DNA from: Streptomyces sp. LaPpAH-108
GTDB lineage: Bacteria; Actinomycetota; Actinomycetes; Streptomycetales; Streptomycetaceae
Assembly: GCF_000373625.1 (NCBI RefSeq)
Contig: NZ_KB891996.1
Location: 124,001 to 188,000 of the forward strand
Reading direction: 5' to 3'
DNA length: 64,000 bases
Both the position numbers and the translations under genes were made by a program. Below, in pieces: positions 45,650 to 54,945 of the stretch. Under the pieces are notes generated by a model, which was given only the letters and a program-made list of their open reading frames with translations, was not told the DNA's origin and ran no database searches. Each line of letters starts with the position of its first letter. Within the stretch, counting starts at the first letter, position 1.

Positions 45650-45678
45650 CGTCACCTTCGCTCAGGCGTCAACCACCC

Positions 45679-47883
45679 TCAGGCATGCACCAGTTCCCGC
45701 TTCGGGTCCTCGTCCGGCTCCGTGCGCAGGCCCTCGCCCTCGACGTCGACGTTCGGGAGGGCTCGGTCGAGCCAGGCCGGGAGCCACCAGGCGCGGCGGC
45801 CGAGGAGGGCGAGGACGGCCGGGACGATGGCCATGCGGACGATGAACGCGTCGAAGAAGACGGCGATCGCGAGGCCGAAGCCGATCATCTTGATCATCGA
45901 CTCGCTGGAGCCGATGAAGCCGGAGAAGACGGCGATCATGATGATGGCGGCGGCGGTGACGACGCGGGCGCCGTAGCGGAAGCCGGTGACGACGGCCTGG
46001 CCGGGGTTCTCCCCGTGGACGTACGCCTCGCGCATCCGGGTCACGAGGAAGACCTCGTAGTCCATGGCGAGTCCGAAGACCACGCCGACCATGAAGATCG
46101 GCATCATCGACATGACCGGACCGGTCTGCTCGACGTTCATCAGGCCGGACAGCCAGCCCCACTGGAAGACCGCGACGACCGCGCCGAGGGCGGCGAGCAC
46201 GCTGAGCAGGAAGCCGAGGGCCGCCTTCAGCGGGACCAGGATCGAGCGGAAGACGACGATCAGGAGCAGGAAGGCCAGGCCCACCACGAGGGCGAGATAC
46301 GGCAGCAGCGCGTCGTTCAGCTTCTGGGAGACGTCGATGTTCATCGCCGTCGCACCCGTGACCAGCAGCGTCGCGTCCGTCGCGGAGGTGATCGCCCCGC
46401 CCTTGCCGCGGATCGCGTGCACCAGGTCCTCGGTGGTGGCCGAGGACGGCTTGGACTTCGGTACGACCGTGATGATCGCGGTGTCGCCCGCCTTGTTGGG
46501 CGCGGGCGGCGTGACGGTGACGACGTCCTTGAGCCCCTTGATCTCGTCGCCGACCTTGGTGAACGCGGCCTTCGGGTCGTCGCTCTTCTTCGCGTCGACC
46601 ACGACCATCAGCGGACCGTTGAAGCCGGGCCCGAAGCCCTCGGAGAGCAGGTCGTAGGCGCGGCGCTGGGTGGTGGAGACGGGCTGGGAGCCGTCGTCGG
46701 GCAGGCCGAGTTCGAGGGAGGCGGCCGGGACGGCGGCGGCGCCGAGGCCGATGACGCCGAGCAGCAGCACGGCGACCGGGCGGCGGACGACGAAGCTCGC
46801 CCACCGGGTGCCCATGTTGGGACGGCCGGGCTTCTTCGCCTCGCGCCCACCGCCCAGCAGCTTGCTCTTCTCGCCCGCGGGCTTGACGGTGCGGCCCGCG
46901 TAGCCGAGCAGCGCCGGGATCATGGTGAGCGCGATGAGCACGGCGATGGCGACGGTGCCCGCGGCGGCCACGCCCATCTTGGTCAGCATCGGGATGTTGA
47001 CGACCGACAGGCCGACCAGGGCGATGACGACGGTGAGCCCCGCGAAGACCACCGCCGAGCCCGCCGTACCGACGGCCCGCCCCGCCGCCTCCTCGCGCTC
47101 GCGGCCCTCGGCCAGCTCGGCCCGGTAGCGGGAGACGATGAACAGGGCGTAGTCGATGCCGACCGCGAGGCCGATCATCGTGGCCAGCGTGGAGGTGGTG
47201 GAGCCGAGGTCCAGCGGGTTGGCGAGCGCGGCGATCGTGGCGACCCCGATGCCGACGCCGATGATCGCGGTGAGCAGCGGCAGCCCGGCCGCGATCAGCG
47301 AGCCGAAGGTGATGACCAGGACGACCGCGGCGATGCCGATGCCGATGATCTCGCTGGAGCCGGTCTCGGGCGTGGCGTTGAGCGCGTCACCGCCGACCTC
47401 GACGGTGAGCCCGGCCTCGCGGGCGTGCCCGGCGGCCTCCTTGAGGGCGTCCCGGGAGGCGTCCTCCAGCTCCATGCCGGAGACCTTGTACTTCACCGAG
47501 GTGTAGGCGATCGTGCCGTCCTGGCTGACGGTGTGTCCGGCGTACGGGTCGGCGACGGAGGCGACCTCGGAGCCGGAGGACAGCTCCTTGACGGCCTTCT
47601 GGACGGCCGCCTTCTCACCGGCGTCGGTCATCTTGTGCCCGGCGGGCGCCTTGAAGACGACGCGGGCGGTGGCGCCGTCGGCGCTCATGCCGGGGAAGCG
47701 CTGTTCCAGCAGGTCGAAGGCGCGCTGCGCCTCGGTGCCCGGGATGGAGAAGGAGGAGTTGCCGGCGGGCGGCGCGGAGGCGGCGCCCACCCCGGCGAGG
47801 GTGAGCAGCGCGATCCACAGCAGGGCGACGAAGTGCCGTCGCCGGAAGGCGAACCGGCCTAGTTTGTAGAGGTACGTGGCCAC
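45679..47883 (-). CDS. MMPL-family RND transporter
   Basis: A 734-residue protein with 12 predicted membrane segments in two halves, each with a large external loop, as in MmpL/ActII-3 exporters. Proton-relay-type motifs GLAVGIDYALFIVSRYRAEL in helix 4 region and VFGLAMDYEVFLVTRMREA in helix 10 region carry the paired Asp-Tyr. Family members export lipids, pigments or antibiotics; the substrate here is unknown. A TetR gene starts upstream on the same strand 119 bases away, suggesting regulated efflux. Confidence 0.92.
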   Translation of the reverse strand: MATYLYKLGRFAFRRRHFVALLWIALLTLAGVGAASAPPAGNSSFSIPGTEAQRAFDLLEQRFPGMSADGATARVVFKAPAGHKMTDAGEKAAVQKAVKELSSGSEVASVADPYAGHTVSQDGTIAYTSVKYKVSGMELEDASRDALKEAAGHAREAGLTVEVGGDALNATPETGSSEIIGIGIAAVVLVITFGSLIAAGLPLLTAIIGVGIGVATIAALANPLDLGSTTSTLATMIGLAVGIDYALFIVSRYRAELAEGREREEAAGRAVGTAGSAVVFAGLTVVIALVGLSVVNIPMLTKMGVAAAGTVAIAVLIALTMIPALLGYAGRTVKPAGEKSKLLGGGREAKKPGRPNMGTRWASFVVRRPVAVLLLGVIGLGAAAVPAASLELGLPDDGSQPVSTTQRRAYDLLSEGFGPGFNGPLMVVVDAKKSDDPKAAFTKVGDEIKGLKDVVTVTPPAPNKAGDTAIITVVPKSKPSSATTEDLVHAIRGKGGAITSATDATLLVTGATAMNIDVSQKLNDALLPYLALVVGLAFLLLIVVFRSILVPLKAALGFLLSVLAALGAVVAVFQWGWLSGLMNVEQTGPVMSMMPIFMVGVVFGLAMDYEVFLVTRMREAYVHGENPGQAVVTGFRYGARVVTAAAIIMIAVFSGFIGSSESMIKMIGFGLAIAVFFDAFIVRMAIVPAVLALLGRRAWWLPAWLDRALPNVDVEGEGLRTEPDEDPKRELVHA

Positions 47884-48002
47884 GAGGGCGTACTCCCGGT
47901 CAGGTCGTGACGGGCATCTGGGCAGGGGGGATCAGCCCGGCGACGTGAGCGGTGACGTCAGGTGGTGGGCTTGCTGGGGAGTTCCGAGAAGGGCGGGACA
48001 GG

Positions 48003-48602
48003 TCAGGAGACGGGGACGCCGAGGGCGGGGAGGACCACGGCGTCGATGTACGAGCGCAGGAACGCCTGCGTCGGAGGCTGTTCGTCGATGAGCGCGCGCG
48101 TCGCGAACGCGCCGATCATCATGTGCACCACGTACGGCAGCGCCGGGTTGTCCGGCGCGACCTCGCCCCGGTCCACGGCCCGGCCGACCATCGCGCGCAG
48201 CGCGCCCATCTCGGGCTCGATGAGGTGCTCCCGGAAGGCCGCGAGCAGGTCGGGGTTGTTGTGGACGGCCATGGCCAGGCCCCGCATCAGGGCGTTGTTC
48301 TGCTCCATGGCGCAGTCGTCCTCGTGCTCGACGACCGCGTGGAAGTCGCCGCGCAGCGAGCCGGTGTCCACGTCGGAGACCGGGCCCGGTTTGCCGTGCC
48401 GTATCGCGCGGGCGACCAGTTCGGCCTTGCCGCCCCACTGGCGGTAGAGGGTGGCCTTGCTGGAGCGGGTGCGGGCGGCGACGGCGTCCATGGTGAGGGC
48501 GTCGTAACCGACCTCGCGCAGCAGGTCGAGCACGGCCTCGTACAGCTCGGCGGCACGCTCGGGGGTGAGCCTGCTGCGCCGCGCGGTGGCGGCATCGGTC
48601 AT
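48003..48602 (-). CDS. TetR-family regulator upstream of the MMPL gene
   Basis: A 199-residue TetR protein: N-terminal helix-turn-helix GYDALTMDAVAARTRSSKATLYRQWGGK (shown here only as GYDALTMDAVAARTRSSKAT) at about 30-55 and a C-terminal TetR-C-like helical domain ending in LRSYIDAVVLPAL. ATG 48602 is preferred over an upstream start within the promoter. It probably represses itself and the MMPL exporter; a 15-bp palindrome lies 118 bases upstream between it and the divergent tricorn gene. Confidence 0.88.
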   Translation of the reverse strand: MTDAATARRSRLTPERAAELYEAVLDLLREVGYDALTMDAVAARTRSSKATLYRQWGGKAELVARAIRHGKPGPVSDVDTGSLRGDFHAVVEHEDDCAMEQNNALMRGLAMAVHNNPDLLAAFREHLIEPEMGALRAMVGRAVDRGEVAPDNPALPYVVHMMIGAFATRALIDEQPPTQAFLRSYIDAVVLPALGVPVS

Positions 48603-48719
48603 CGGTCTCACCCTCCCGCTGGTCAACGACACGGTCCCGTAGGGGACTTCATGCACACGTCTCTACGACACAGCGTAGGAGACCTCGCATGGGACGAAGG
48701 TACCGCAGCCTCTCGCGAA

Positions 48720-48734
48720 ACGAAACCGTTTCGT
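48720..48734. promoter_or_regulatory. TetR-type palindromic operator
   Basis: ACGAAAC-C-GTTTCGT, 7-bp arms around one base, is a classical TetR operator form. It lies in the divergent region between the TetR gene and the tricorn protease gene, so it may control the TetR gene and possibly both promoters. Confidence 0.65.
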
Positions 48735-48862
48735 ACGTGTCCTGCATCACGGGCGCCCGTGTCAACCGGAACGGCCCACCCGGCGTCCCCCGGAAGGCCC
48801 ACCTCCACCCGGCCCGGAAAGCCCGAGTTGCCCCACCCTCGCCGCCGGAAAAGCATGGAGAG

Positions 48863-51800
48863 GTGAGCTATCTGCGCCTTCCCCACATCAGCGGCGATCA
48901 GCTGTGCTTCGTGGCCGAGGACGACCTCTGGCTGGCGCCCCTCGACGCGCCGGGACGCCCCTGGCGGCTCACGGCGGACCGCACCAAGGCCGGTCACCCG
49001 CGCTTCTCGCCGGACGGCAGCAAGATCGCGTTCACGAGCTGGCGCAGCCTGATGCCCGAGATCCACCTGGTCGGCACCGACGGCGGACCCGCGCGGCAGC
49101 TGACGCACTGGGGCACCGCCGACACCCAGGTGTGCGGCTGGACGCCCCCGGACCAGAGCGGGCGCAGCGACATCCTGGCCGTCGCCTCCCACGGCCAGCC
49201 GTTCTCGTACTTCAGCTGGGCCCACAAGGTCCCCACCGACGGCGACCCGGGCGGCAGGCTGCCCTGGGGCCCGGTCGGCGACATCCAGGTCGCCGATGTC
49301 GACGGCGAGCACATGACGCTGCTGCTCACCGGCACCCCGCCGCACGAGATGGCCTCCTGGAAGCGCTACCGGGGCGGCGCCATGGGCAGGCTCTGGCTCC
49401 AGGGCAAGCGGCTCCTGGAGGACATCGACGGCCAGCTGGGCTCCCCGATGTTCGTCGCCGGGCGCATCGCCTTCCTCTCCGACCACGAGGGCATCGGCAA
49501 CCTCTACTCCGTCGCCATGGACGGCACCGACCTGCGCCGCCACACCGACCACGACGCCTTCTACGCCCGGCACGCCTCCACCGACGGCGACCGGGTGGTC
49601 TACCAGTGCGCGGGCGACCTGTGGATCGTGGACGACTTCTCCCCCACCGGCACCTCGCGCAAGCTGGACGTCCGGCTCAGCGGCCCGAGCCCCGGCCGCC
49701 GCCCCTACCAGGTGCCCGCCGCGCACAACGTGGACGGCCTCTCCGTGGACGAGACGGGGCGGGCCAGCGCGGTCGTGGTGCGCGGCAGCCTGTACTGGCT
49801 CACCCACCGCGACGGCCCCGCCCGCACCATCGCCGACACCCCGGGCGTCCGGGTCCGGCTGCCGGAGATGCTGGGCTCGACCGGCCAGATCGCCTACGTC
49901 ACCGACGCCGAGGGCGACGACGCGATCGGCATCGCCCAGCTGCCCCGCGCGAGCGGCGACCGCGAGCCCCGGCTGCTGGCGCAGGGCAGGCTCGGCCGGG
50001 TCCTGGAGATGGTCTCGGACCCGCAGGGCGAGCGGATCGCCGTCGCGTCCCACGACGGACGGCTGCTGCTGATCGACGTGGCGGAGAACGCCGAAGACGC
50101 CGGGGGCGCCGCAGGCGAGAGCGGGGAGGGCGGGGAGGGCGCCGAGAGCACCGCCCCCGGCACCGTCACCGAGCTGATCCACTCCGTCAACGGCCCGGTC
50201 CGCGACCTCGCCTTCTCCCCCGACGGCGCCTGGCTGACCTGGTCCCACCCGGGCATCGGCCGCTCGCTGCGGCAGATCAAGCTGGCCCGGATCAAGGACC
50301 GGATGGTCGTGGACGTCACCAACGGCCGCTTCGAGGACGAGAACCCGGTCTTCACCAGCGACGGCCGCTATCTCGCCTTCCTGTCCTGGCGCGGCTTCGA
50401 CCCGGTCTACGACGTGCACACCGGCGACCTGTCCTTCCCGCTCGGCTCCCGCCCGTACCTCGTCCCGCTGTCCTCCGCGACGCCCTCGCCCTTCGCGCTG
50501 AACCCCGAGGGGCGCCCGGCGGCGGGCGGGCTCGACCCGCTGGAGGGGGAGAGCGGCGAGGGCGGCACGGTGATGGTGGAACTGGAGGGCCTGGAGAACC
50601 GGGTCACGCCGTTCCCGGTGATCGCCTCCAAGTACTCGGCGCTGCGCCCGGTCGCGGGCGGCGGCCTGGTCTGGCTGCGCTGGCCGATCTCCGGCGCGCT
50701 CGGCGAGACCTTCGTGAACCCGGCCGACATCTCGGGCCGCCCGACCCTTGAGCACTTCAACCTCAGCAAGGCCAAGAAGTCCGAACTCGTGGGCCATCTC
50801 GACTGGTTCGAGGTGAGCGGCGACGGCACCCGGCTCGTGGTGGTGGACGAGGGCGAGCTGCGCGCGGTGCCCGCGACCGAGCCGGGCGACAGCGACACCA
50901 CCGTCTGGATGGACCTGCGCCGCATCCTGCACGAGGTGGACCCCGGCGCCGAGTGGCGGCAGGCGTACGGCGAGGCGGGGCGGCTGATCCGGGACTACTT
51001 CTGGGCGCCCAACATGTGCGGCGTCGACTGGGACGCGGTCCTGGAGCAGTACCGTCCGCTGGTCGAACGGGTCACCTCCCCCGACGAGTTCGCCGATCTG
51101 CTGCGCGAGGTCCTGGGCGAACTCGGCACCTCCCACGCCTATGTCACCCCGGCCCGGCGCAGCGAGGGCCCGCCGCACTACCAGCGGCGTCAGGGGCTGC
51201 TCGGCGCCAACTTCGTCCGCAGGGACGGCAACTGGGTGGTCCGGCGCATCCTGCACGGCGACTCCTCCGACTCGCGGGCGCGCTCCCCGCTGGCCGGCAC
51301 CGGCATCCGCGAGGGCGCGGTGCTGACCCACGTCAACGGCCGCCCGGTCGACCCGGTGACCGGTCCGTACCCGCTGCTCGCGGGCTCGGGCGGCACCACC
51401 GTGGACCTGACCTTCACCCCGCCGCCGGGCGAGCCGGGACCGCCGCGCCGGGTCGCGGTCGTCCCGCTGATCGACGAGCGCCCGCTGCGCTACCAGGACT
51501 GGGTGGCGGGGCGCCGCCAGGTGGTGCGGGAGCTGAGCGGCGGCAAGTGCGGCTATCTGCACATCCCCGACCTGGGCGGCTCAGGGTGGGCGCAGTTCAA
51601 CCGCGACGTACGCCTGGAGGTCTCGCGGCCCGCGCTGATCGTGGACGTGCGGGGCAACGCGGGCGGCCACATCAGCGAGCTGGTCATCGAGAAGCTGACC
51701 CGGACCATCCTCGGCTGGGACCTCACCCGGGACGCGCAGCCGGTGTCGTACGCCTCCAACGCGCCCCGGGGTCCGGTCGTGGCGCTGGCCGACGAGGCGA

Positions 51801-52177
51801 CCTCCTCCGACGGCGACATGATCACCGCCGCGTTCAAGCTGCTGGGGATCGGCCCGGTGGTCGGGCAGCGGACCTGGGGCGGCGTGGTCGGCATGACCGG
51901 ACGGCACCGGCTCGGGGACGGCACGGTCATCACGGTGCCGATGAACGCGGCCTGGTTCGACGAGTACGGCTGGTCCGTGGAGAACCGGGGCGTCACCCCC
52001 GACCTGGAGGCCCTGCGCACCCCGCTGGACTGGGCCGAGGGCCGCTACGCCCAACTGGACGACGCGGTGCGGCTCGCGCTCGACATGCTGGAGACGACGC
52101 CCGCCTCGGTGCCGCCCGACTACAGCGACGTACCGGACCGCTCGCGGCCCAAGCTGCCGCCGCGCGAGGAGAGTTGA
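48863..52177 (+). CDS. Tricorn protease homologue
   Basis: A 1104-residue cytosolic protease that trims peptides released by the proteasome or Clp. Order: N-terminal beta-propellers (blade phrases RFSPDGSKIAFTSW, AFSPDGAWLTWSHP) to about residue 670, a helical segment, a PDZ domain from about 770, and the C-terminal serine-hydrolase core. The Ser-His pair is in GTSHAYV (about 756-757), the nucleophile serine in TSSDGDMI (about 981) and the acid near the C-terminus. GTG 48863 follows GGAGAG directly and starts at the propeller (SYLRLPHISGDQLCF). A Gly/Glu-rich insert GESGEGGEG splits the second propeller. Confidence 0.93.
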   Translation: MSYLRLPHISGDQLCFVAEDDLWLAPLDAPGRPWRLTADRTKAGHPRFSPDGSKIAFTSWRSLMPEIHLVGTDGGPARQLTHWGTADTQVCGWTPPDQSGRSDILAVASHGQPFSYFSWAHKVPTDGDPGGRLPWGPVGDIQVADVDGEHMTLLLTGTPPHEMASWKRYRGGAMGRLWLQGKRLLEDIDGQLGSPMFVAGRIAFLSDHEGIGNLYSVAMDGTDLRRHTDHDAFYARHASTDGDRVVYQCAGDLWIVDDFSPTGTSRKLDVRLSGPSPGRRPYQVPAAHNVDGLSVDETGRASAVVVRGSLYWLTHRDGPARTIADTPGVRVRLPEMLGSTGQIAYVTDAEGDDAIGIAQLPRASGDREPRLLAQGRLGRVLEMVSDPQGERIAVASHDGRLLLIDVAENAEDAGGAAGESGEGGEGAESTAPGTVTELIHSVNGPVRDLAFSPDGAWLTWSHPGIGRSLRQIKLARIKDRMVVDVTNGRFEDENPVFTSDGRYLAFLSWRGFDPVYDVHTGDLSFPLGSRPYLVPLSSATPSPFALNPEGRPAAGGLDPLEGESGEGGTVMVELEGLENRVTPFPVIASKYSALRPVAGGGLVWLRWPISGALGETFVNPADISGRPTLEHFNLSKAKKSELVGHLDWFEVSGDGTRLVVVDEGELRAVPATEPGDSDTTVWMDLRRILHEVDPGAEWRQAYGEAGRLIRDYFWAPNMCGVDWDAVLEQYRPLVERVTSPDEFADLLREVLGELGTSHAYVTPARRSEGPPHYQRRQGLLGANFVRRDGNWVVRRILHGDSSDSRARSPLAGTGIREGAVLTHVNGRPVDPVTGPYPLLAGSGGTTVDLTFTPPPGEPGPPRRVAVVPLIDERPLRYQDWVAGRRQVVRELSGGKCGYLHIPDLGGSGWAQFNRDVRLEVSRPALIVDVRGNAGGHISELVIEKLTRTILGWDLTRDAQPVSYASNAPRGPVVALADEATSSDGDMITAAFKLLGIGPVVGQRTWGGVVGMTGRHRLGDGTVITVPMNAAWFDEYGWSVENRGVTPDLEALRTPLDWAEGRYAQLDDAVRLALDMLETTPASVPPDYSDVPDRSRPKLPPREES

Positions 52178-52255
52178 GCGGGCCGCGTGAAGGGCCTCGG
52201 AGGAAGGGGCGCGAGGAGGTGTCCGCACTCCCCGCCACTTACAACGTATAGCGCA

Positions 52256-52282
52256 AGGGGGGCCTTGCGGCAAGGCCCCCCT
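52256..52282. promoter_or_regulatory. Rifamycin-associated element (RAE)-like palindrome
   Basis: A perfect inverted repeat with 13-bp arms around a single base; the centre reads GGGCCTTGCGGCAAGGCCC. The CTTGCGGCAAG core is that of the RAE described upstream of rifamycin-resistance genes in actinomycetes. It lies 45 bases before the helR start, next to a possible -10 (GTATAG at 52246-52251). Confidence 0.8.
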
Positions 52283-52326
52283 CATGCCGCAGAATCGCTG
52301 GCCGAGCCCAGAACCTGCGGAAATGA

Positions 52327-54513
52327 GTGATCCACGCCATGTGTGCGCTGCTGTCCGAGCGTGAGCCCGAGTCCCGCGCGTTCGACCTGCCCGACCGGCT
52401 CGCCGCCAAGGCCGACCCGGCACTGATCGCCGCCGACGAGCGGCACTTCGCGGCCATCGCCGAGAGCCTGGAGCGGACCGTCGCCGAGCTGTCCGCGAGC
52501 ATCGACGCGCTGCGCCGGGCGCCCGGCGGGGTCGGCCGGGAGGTGCTGGAGCGCGACCTGGAGATCCACCGGCTGACCGCCCGGCTGCGCGCGCTGCGCC
52601 GCTTCGGGCTCGACCTGTGCCTCGGCCGCATCGTCCACGCCGACGACCCGGAAGGCGCCGAGCCCGTCTACATCGGGCGGCTCGGCCTCACCGACAGCAC
52701 CGGCCGCCGTCTGCTGGTCGACTGGCGCTCCCCCGCCGCCGAACCGTTCTTCGCCGCCACCCACGCCCGGCCGATGGGCCTGGCCAGCCGCCGCCGCTAC
52801 CGCTGGACGCGCGGCCGGATCAGCGACTACTGGGACGAGGTGTTCACCACCGAGGGCCTGGAGCACCACGCGGCGCTCGACGACCAGTCCGCGTTCATCG
52901 CCACCCTCGGCACCAACCGCTCCGAGCGGATGCGGGACGTGCTCGCCACCATCCAGTCCGACCAGGACGCCATCATCCGCGCCTCCTCGCGCGGCGCCCT
53001 CGTGGTGGACGGCGGCCCCGGCACCGGCAAGACCGTCGTCGCCCTGCACCGCTCCGCCTACCTCCTCCACTCCGACCCGCGCCTCGGCCACCGCAAGGGC
53101 CGGGTGCTGTTCGTCGGCCCGCACCAGCCGTACCTGAACTACGTCGCGGACGTGCTGCCGAGCCTGGGCGAGGAGGGCGTACGGACCTGCACCGTGCGGG
53201 ACCTGGTCACCGAGGGTGCCACGGCGGGCGTCGAGGCCGAACCGGAGGTGGCCCGGCTGAAGTCCTCGGCGGAGCTGGTGAAGGCGCTCGAGAAGGCGGT
53301 GCGCTTCTACGAGACCCCGCCCACCGACGGGCTCACCGTCTCCACCCCCTGGGCCGAGCTGCGGCTGACCGCCGCCGACTGGGCCGAGGCGTTCGAGGCC
53401 GCGGAGACGGGCGTCCCGCACAACGAGGCCCGCGAGCTGATCTGGGAGGCCCTGATCACGATCCTGCGGGACAAGCTCGACGTGGAGGTCCCGCCCAAGC
53501 TGTTCCGCCGGGCGCTGGCCGCCGACACCGAGCTGACCGGCACCCTGCGCCGGTCATGGCCCCTGCTGGAGGCGGCCGACCTGGTCGGCGACCTGTGGAC
53601 GGTCCCCGCCTACCTGCGGATGTGCGCCCCCTGGCTCACCCCTGACGAGGTACGCCTGCTGCGGCGCGCGGAGCCCCAGGCGTGGACGGTGTCCGACCTG
53701 CCCCTGCTCGACGCAGCCCGGCAGCGGCTCGGTGATCCGGAGACCGCCCGGACCAAGCGCCGCCAGGCCGCCACGGCGGCCGTCGAGCGCGAGCGCATGG
53801 CCGCCGTCATCGACAGCGTGATCGCCGCCGACCCCGACGGCGAGGGCGCGGTGACCATGCTGCACGGGCAGGACCTCAAGGACAGCCTGGTCGACGAGGA
53901 CGCGCTGCCGACCCTGACCACGGACGAACTGGCCGGTCCCTTCGCGCACATCGTGGTGGACGAGGCCCAGGAACTGACCGACGCCGAGTGGCAGATGCTG
54001 CTGCTGCGCTGCCCGTCCCGCAGCTTCACCATCGTCGGCGACCGCGCGCAGGCACGGCACGGTTTCACCGAGTCGTGGAAGGAACGGCTCGCGCGCATCG
54101 GGCTCGACCGGGCGGAGGTGGCCTCGCTGAGCATCAACTACCGCACGCCGGAAGAGGTGATGACGGAGGCGGAGCCGGTGATCCGCGCGGCGCTGCCGGA
54201 CGCCAACGTGCCGGTGTCCGTGCGGTCCAACGGAGTTCCGGTCACGTACGGCGCGGTGTCCGACCTGGACGAGGTCCTGGACGACTGGCTGGCCGGGCAC
54301 GCCGAAGGGACCGCCTGTGTCATCGGCGATCCCACGTTCCTGGAGCGGCCCCGAGTCCGGTCGCTGACACCGGAGTTGGCGAAGGGGCTCGAATTCGACC
54401 TGGTCGTCCTTGTGGAGCCGGAGGCGTTCGGCACGGGCATCGAGGGCGCGGTGGACCGCTATGTGGCGATGACCCGGGCGACCCAGCGGCTCGTCGTCCT
54501 CACCGGCGCGTAG
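52327..54513 (+). CDS. helR: HelD/HelR-type RNA polymerase-associated helicase-like protein
   Basis: A 728-residue UvrD/Rep-fold ATPase of the HelD group. Walker A GGPGTGKT at about 229-236, Walker B HIVVDEAQEL at about 541-550, YRTPEEV and the C-terminal MTRATQRLVVLTGA motif are present. The N-terminal 190 residues include a long charged coiled-coil region, as in HelD arms that insert into RNA polymerase channels. HelR proteins displace rifamycins from stalled polymerase and confer resistance. The RAE-like palindrome upstream supports HelR rather than generic HelD. Start is GTG 52327; ATG 52339 is the alternative. Confidence 0.88.
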   Translation: MIHAMCALLSEREPESRAFDLPDRLAAKADPALIAADERHFAAIAESLERTVAELSASIDALRRAPGGVGREVLERDLEIHRLTARLRALRRFGLDLCLGRIVHADDPEGAEPVYIGRLGLTDSTGRRLLVDWRSPAAEPFFAATHARPMGLASRRRYRWTRGRISDYWDEVFTTEGLEHHAALDDQSAFIATLGTNRSERMRDVLATIQSDQDAIIRASSRGALVVDGGPGTGKTVVALHRSAYLLHSDPRLGHRKGRVLFVGPHQPYLNYVADVLPSLGEEGVRTCTVRDLVTEGATAGVEAEPEVARLKSSAELVKALEKAVRFYETPPTDGLTVSTPWAELRLTAADWAEAFEAAETGVPHNEARELIWEALITILRDKLDVEVPPKLFRRALAADTELTGTLRRSWPLLEAADLVGDLWTVPAYLRMCAPWLTPDEVRLLRRAEPQAWTVSDLPLLDAARQRLGDPETARTKRRQAATAAVERERMAAVIDSVIAADPDGEGAVTMLHGQDLKDSLVDEDALPTLTTDELAGPFAHIVVDEAQELTDAEWQMLLLRCPSRSFTIVGDRAQARHGFTESWKERLARIGLDRAEVASLSINYRTPEEVMTEAEPVIRAALPDANVPVSVRSNGVPVTYGAVSDLDEVLDDWLAGHAEGTACVIGDPTFLERPRVRSLTPELAKGLEFDLVVLVEPEAFGTGIEGAVDRYVAMTRATQRLVVLTGA

Positions 54514-54527
54514 CGCAGGACGGCCGG

Positions 54528-54562
54528 GGCGGGGTGCCCGGTGGCCTACCGGGCACCCCGCC
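54528..54562. terminator. Terminator after helR
   Basis: Perfect 15-bp inverted repeat (GGCGGGGTGCCCGGT at 54528-54542, complement 54548-54562) with a 5-base loop between convergent genes. Confidence 0.9.
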
Positions 54563-54588
54563 TTCACGGCTGACGCCGGACCTGACGC

Positions 54589-54855
54589 TCAGGCGCTGTG
54601 GTCCGGGTCGAAGCGGTCCTCGCGCTGGTCGCGGTGCGCCTCGTGGGCACCGGCCTGGCGGGCGTCGCGCTCCGGACGGCCGTCACGGCCGTCACGCTGC
54701 TGCTGGCCACGCTGACCGGCGGCAGCGGCCTTCTCACGGCCCTGGGCCGCCTTGTCACGAGCCTGCCCCGCCTTCTCGCGAGCCTGGCCCATCTTCTCCT
54801 TGGCCTGGCCCTGCGCCTGGCGGGACTTCTCCTGGATCTGGTCCTTCATACCCAT
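54589..54855 (-). CDS. Small hydrophilic heptad-repeat protein, stress-protein-like
   Basis: An 88-residue, very hydrophilic protein. Residues 16-43 are four tandem heptads of the pattern G-Q-A-(K/R)-(E/D)-K-(A/M), giving an amphipathic helix, followed by a Gln/Arg/Asp-rich tail with no hydrophobic core. The start (MGMKDQIQEKSRQAQGQAKE) resembles CsbD-type and LEA-like stress proteins, so a general stress role is plausible, not shown. ATG 54855 or 54849 may be used. Monocistronic, facing helR. Confidence 0.7.
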   Translation of the reverse strand: MGMKDQIQEKSRQAQGQAKEKMGQAREKAGQARDKAAQGREKAAAAGQRGQQQRDGRDGRPERDARQAGAHEAHRDQREDRFDPDHSA

Positions 54856-54945
54856 GTGGGTTCACATCCCTGGTGGGGTGAGGGGAAATCGGCCCTTGCT
54901 GGGCCTCGACCAGATTCACACGGCCGAACACGGAGCGCATGTCGA

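Noticed and set aside
45622..47862. A 746-codon plus-strand frame over the MMPL gene
   Set aside because: Asp/Glu/Arg/Gly low-complexity mirror of membrane helices on the other strand.
48623..51562. A 979-codon minus-strand frame over the tricorn gene
   Set aside because: Antisense shadow of a long GC-biased gene; no recognisable domain and no ribosome site.
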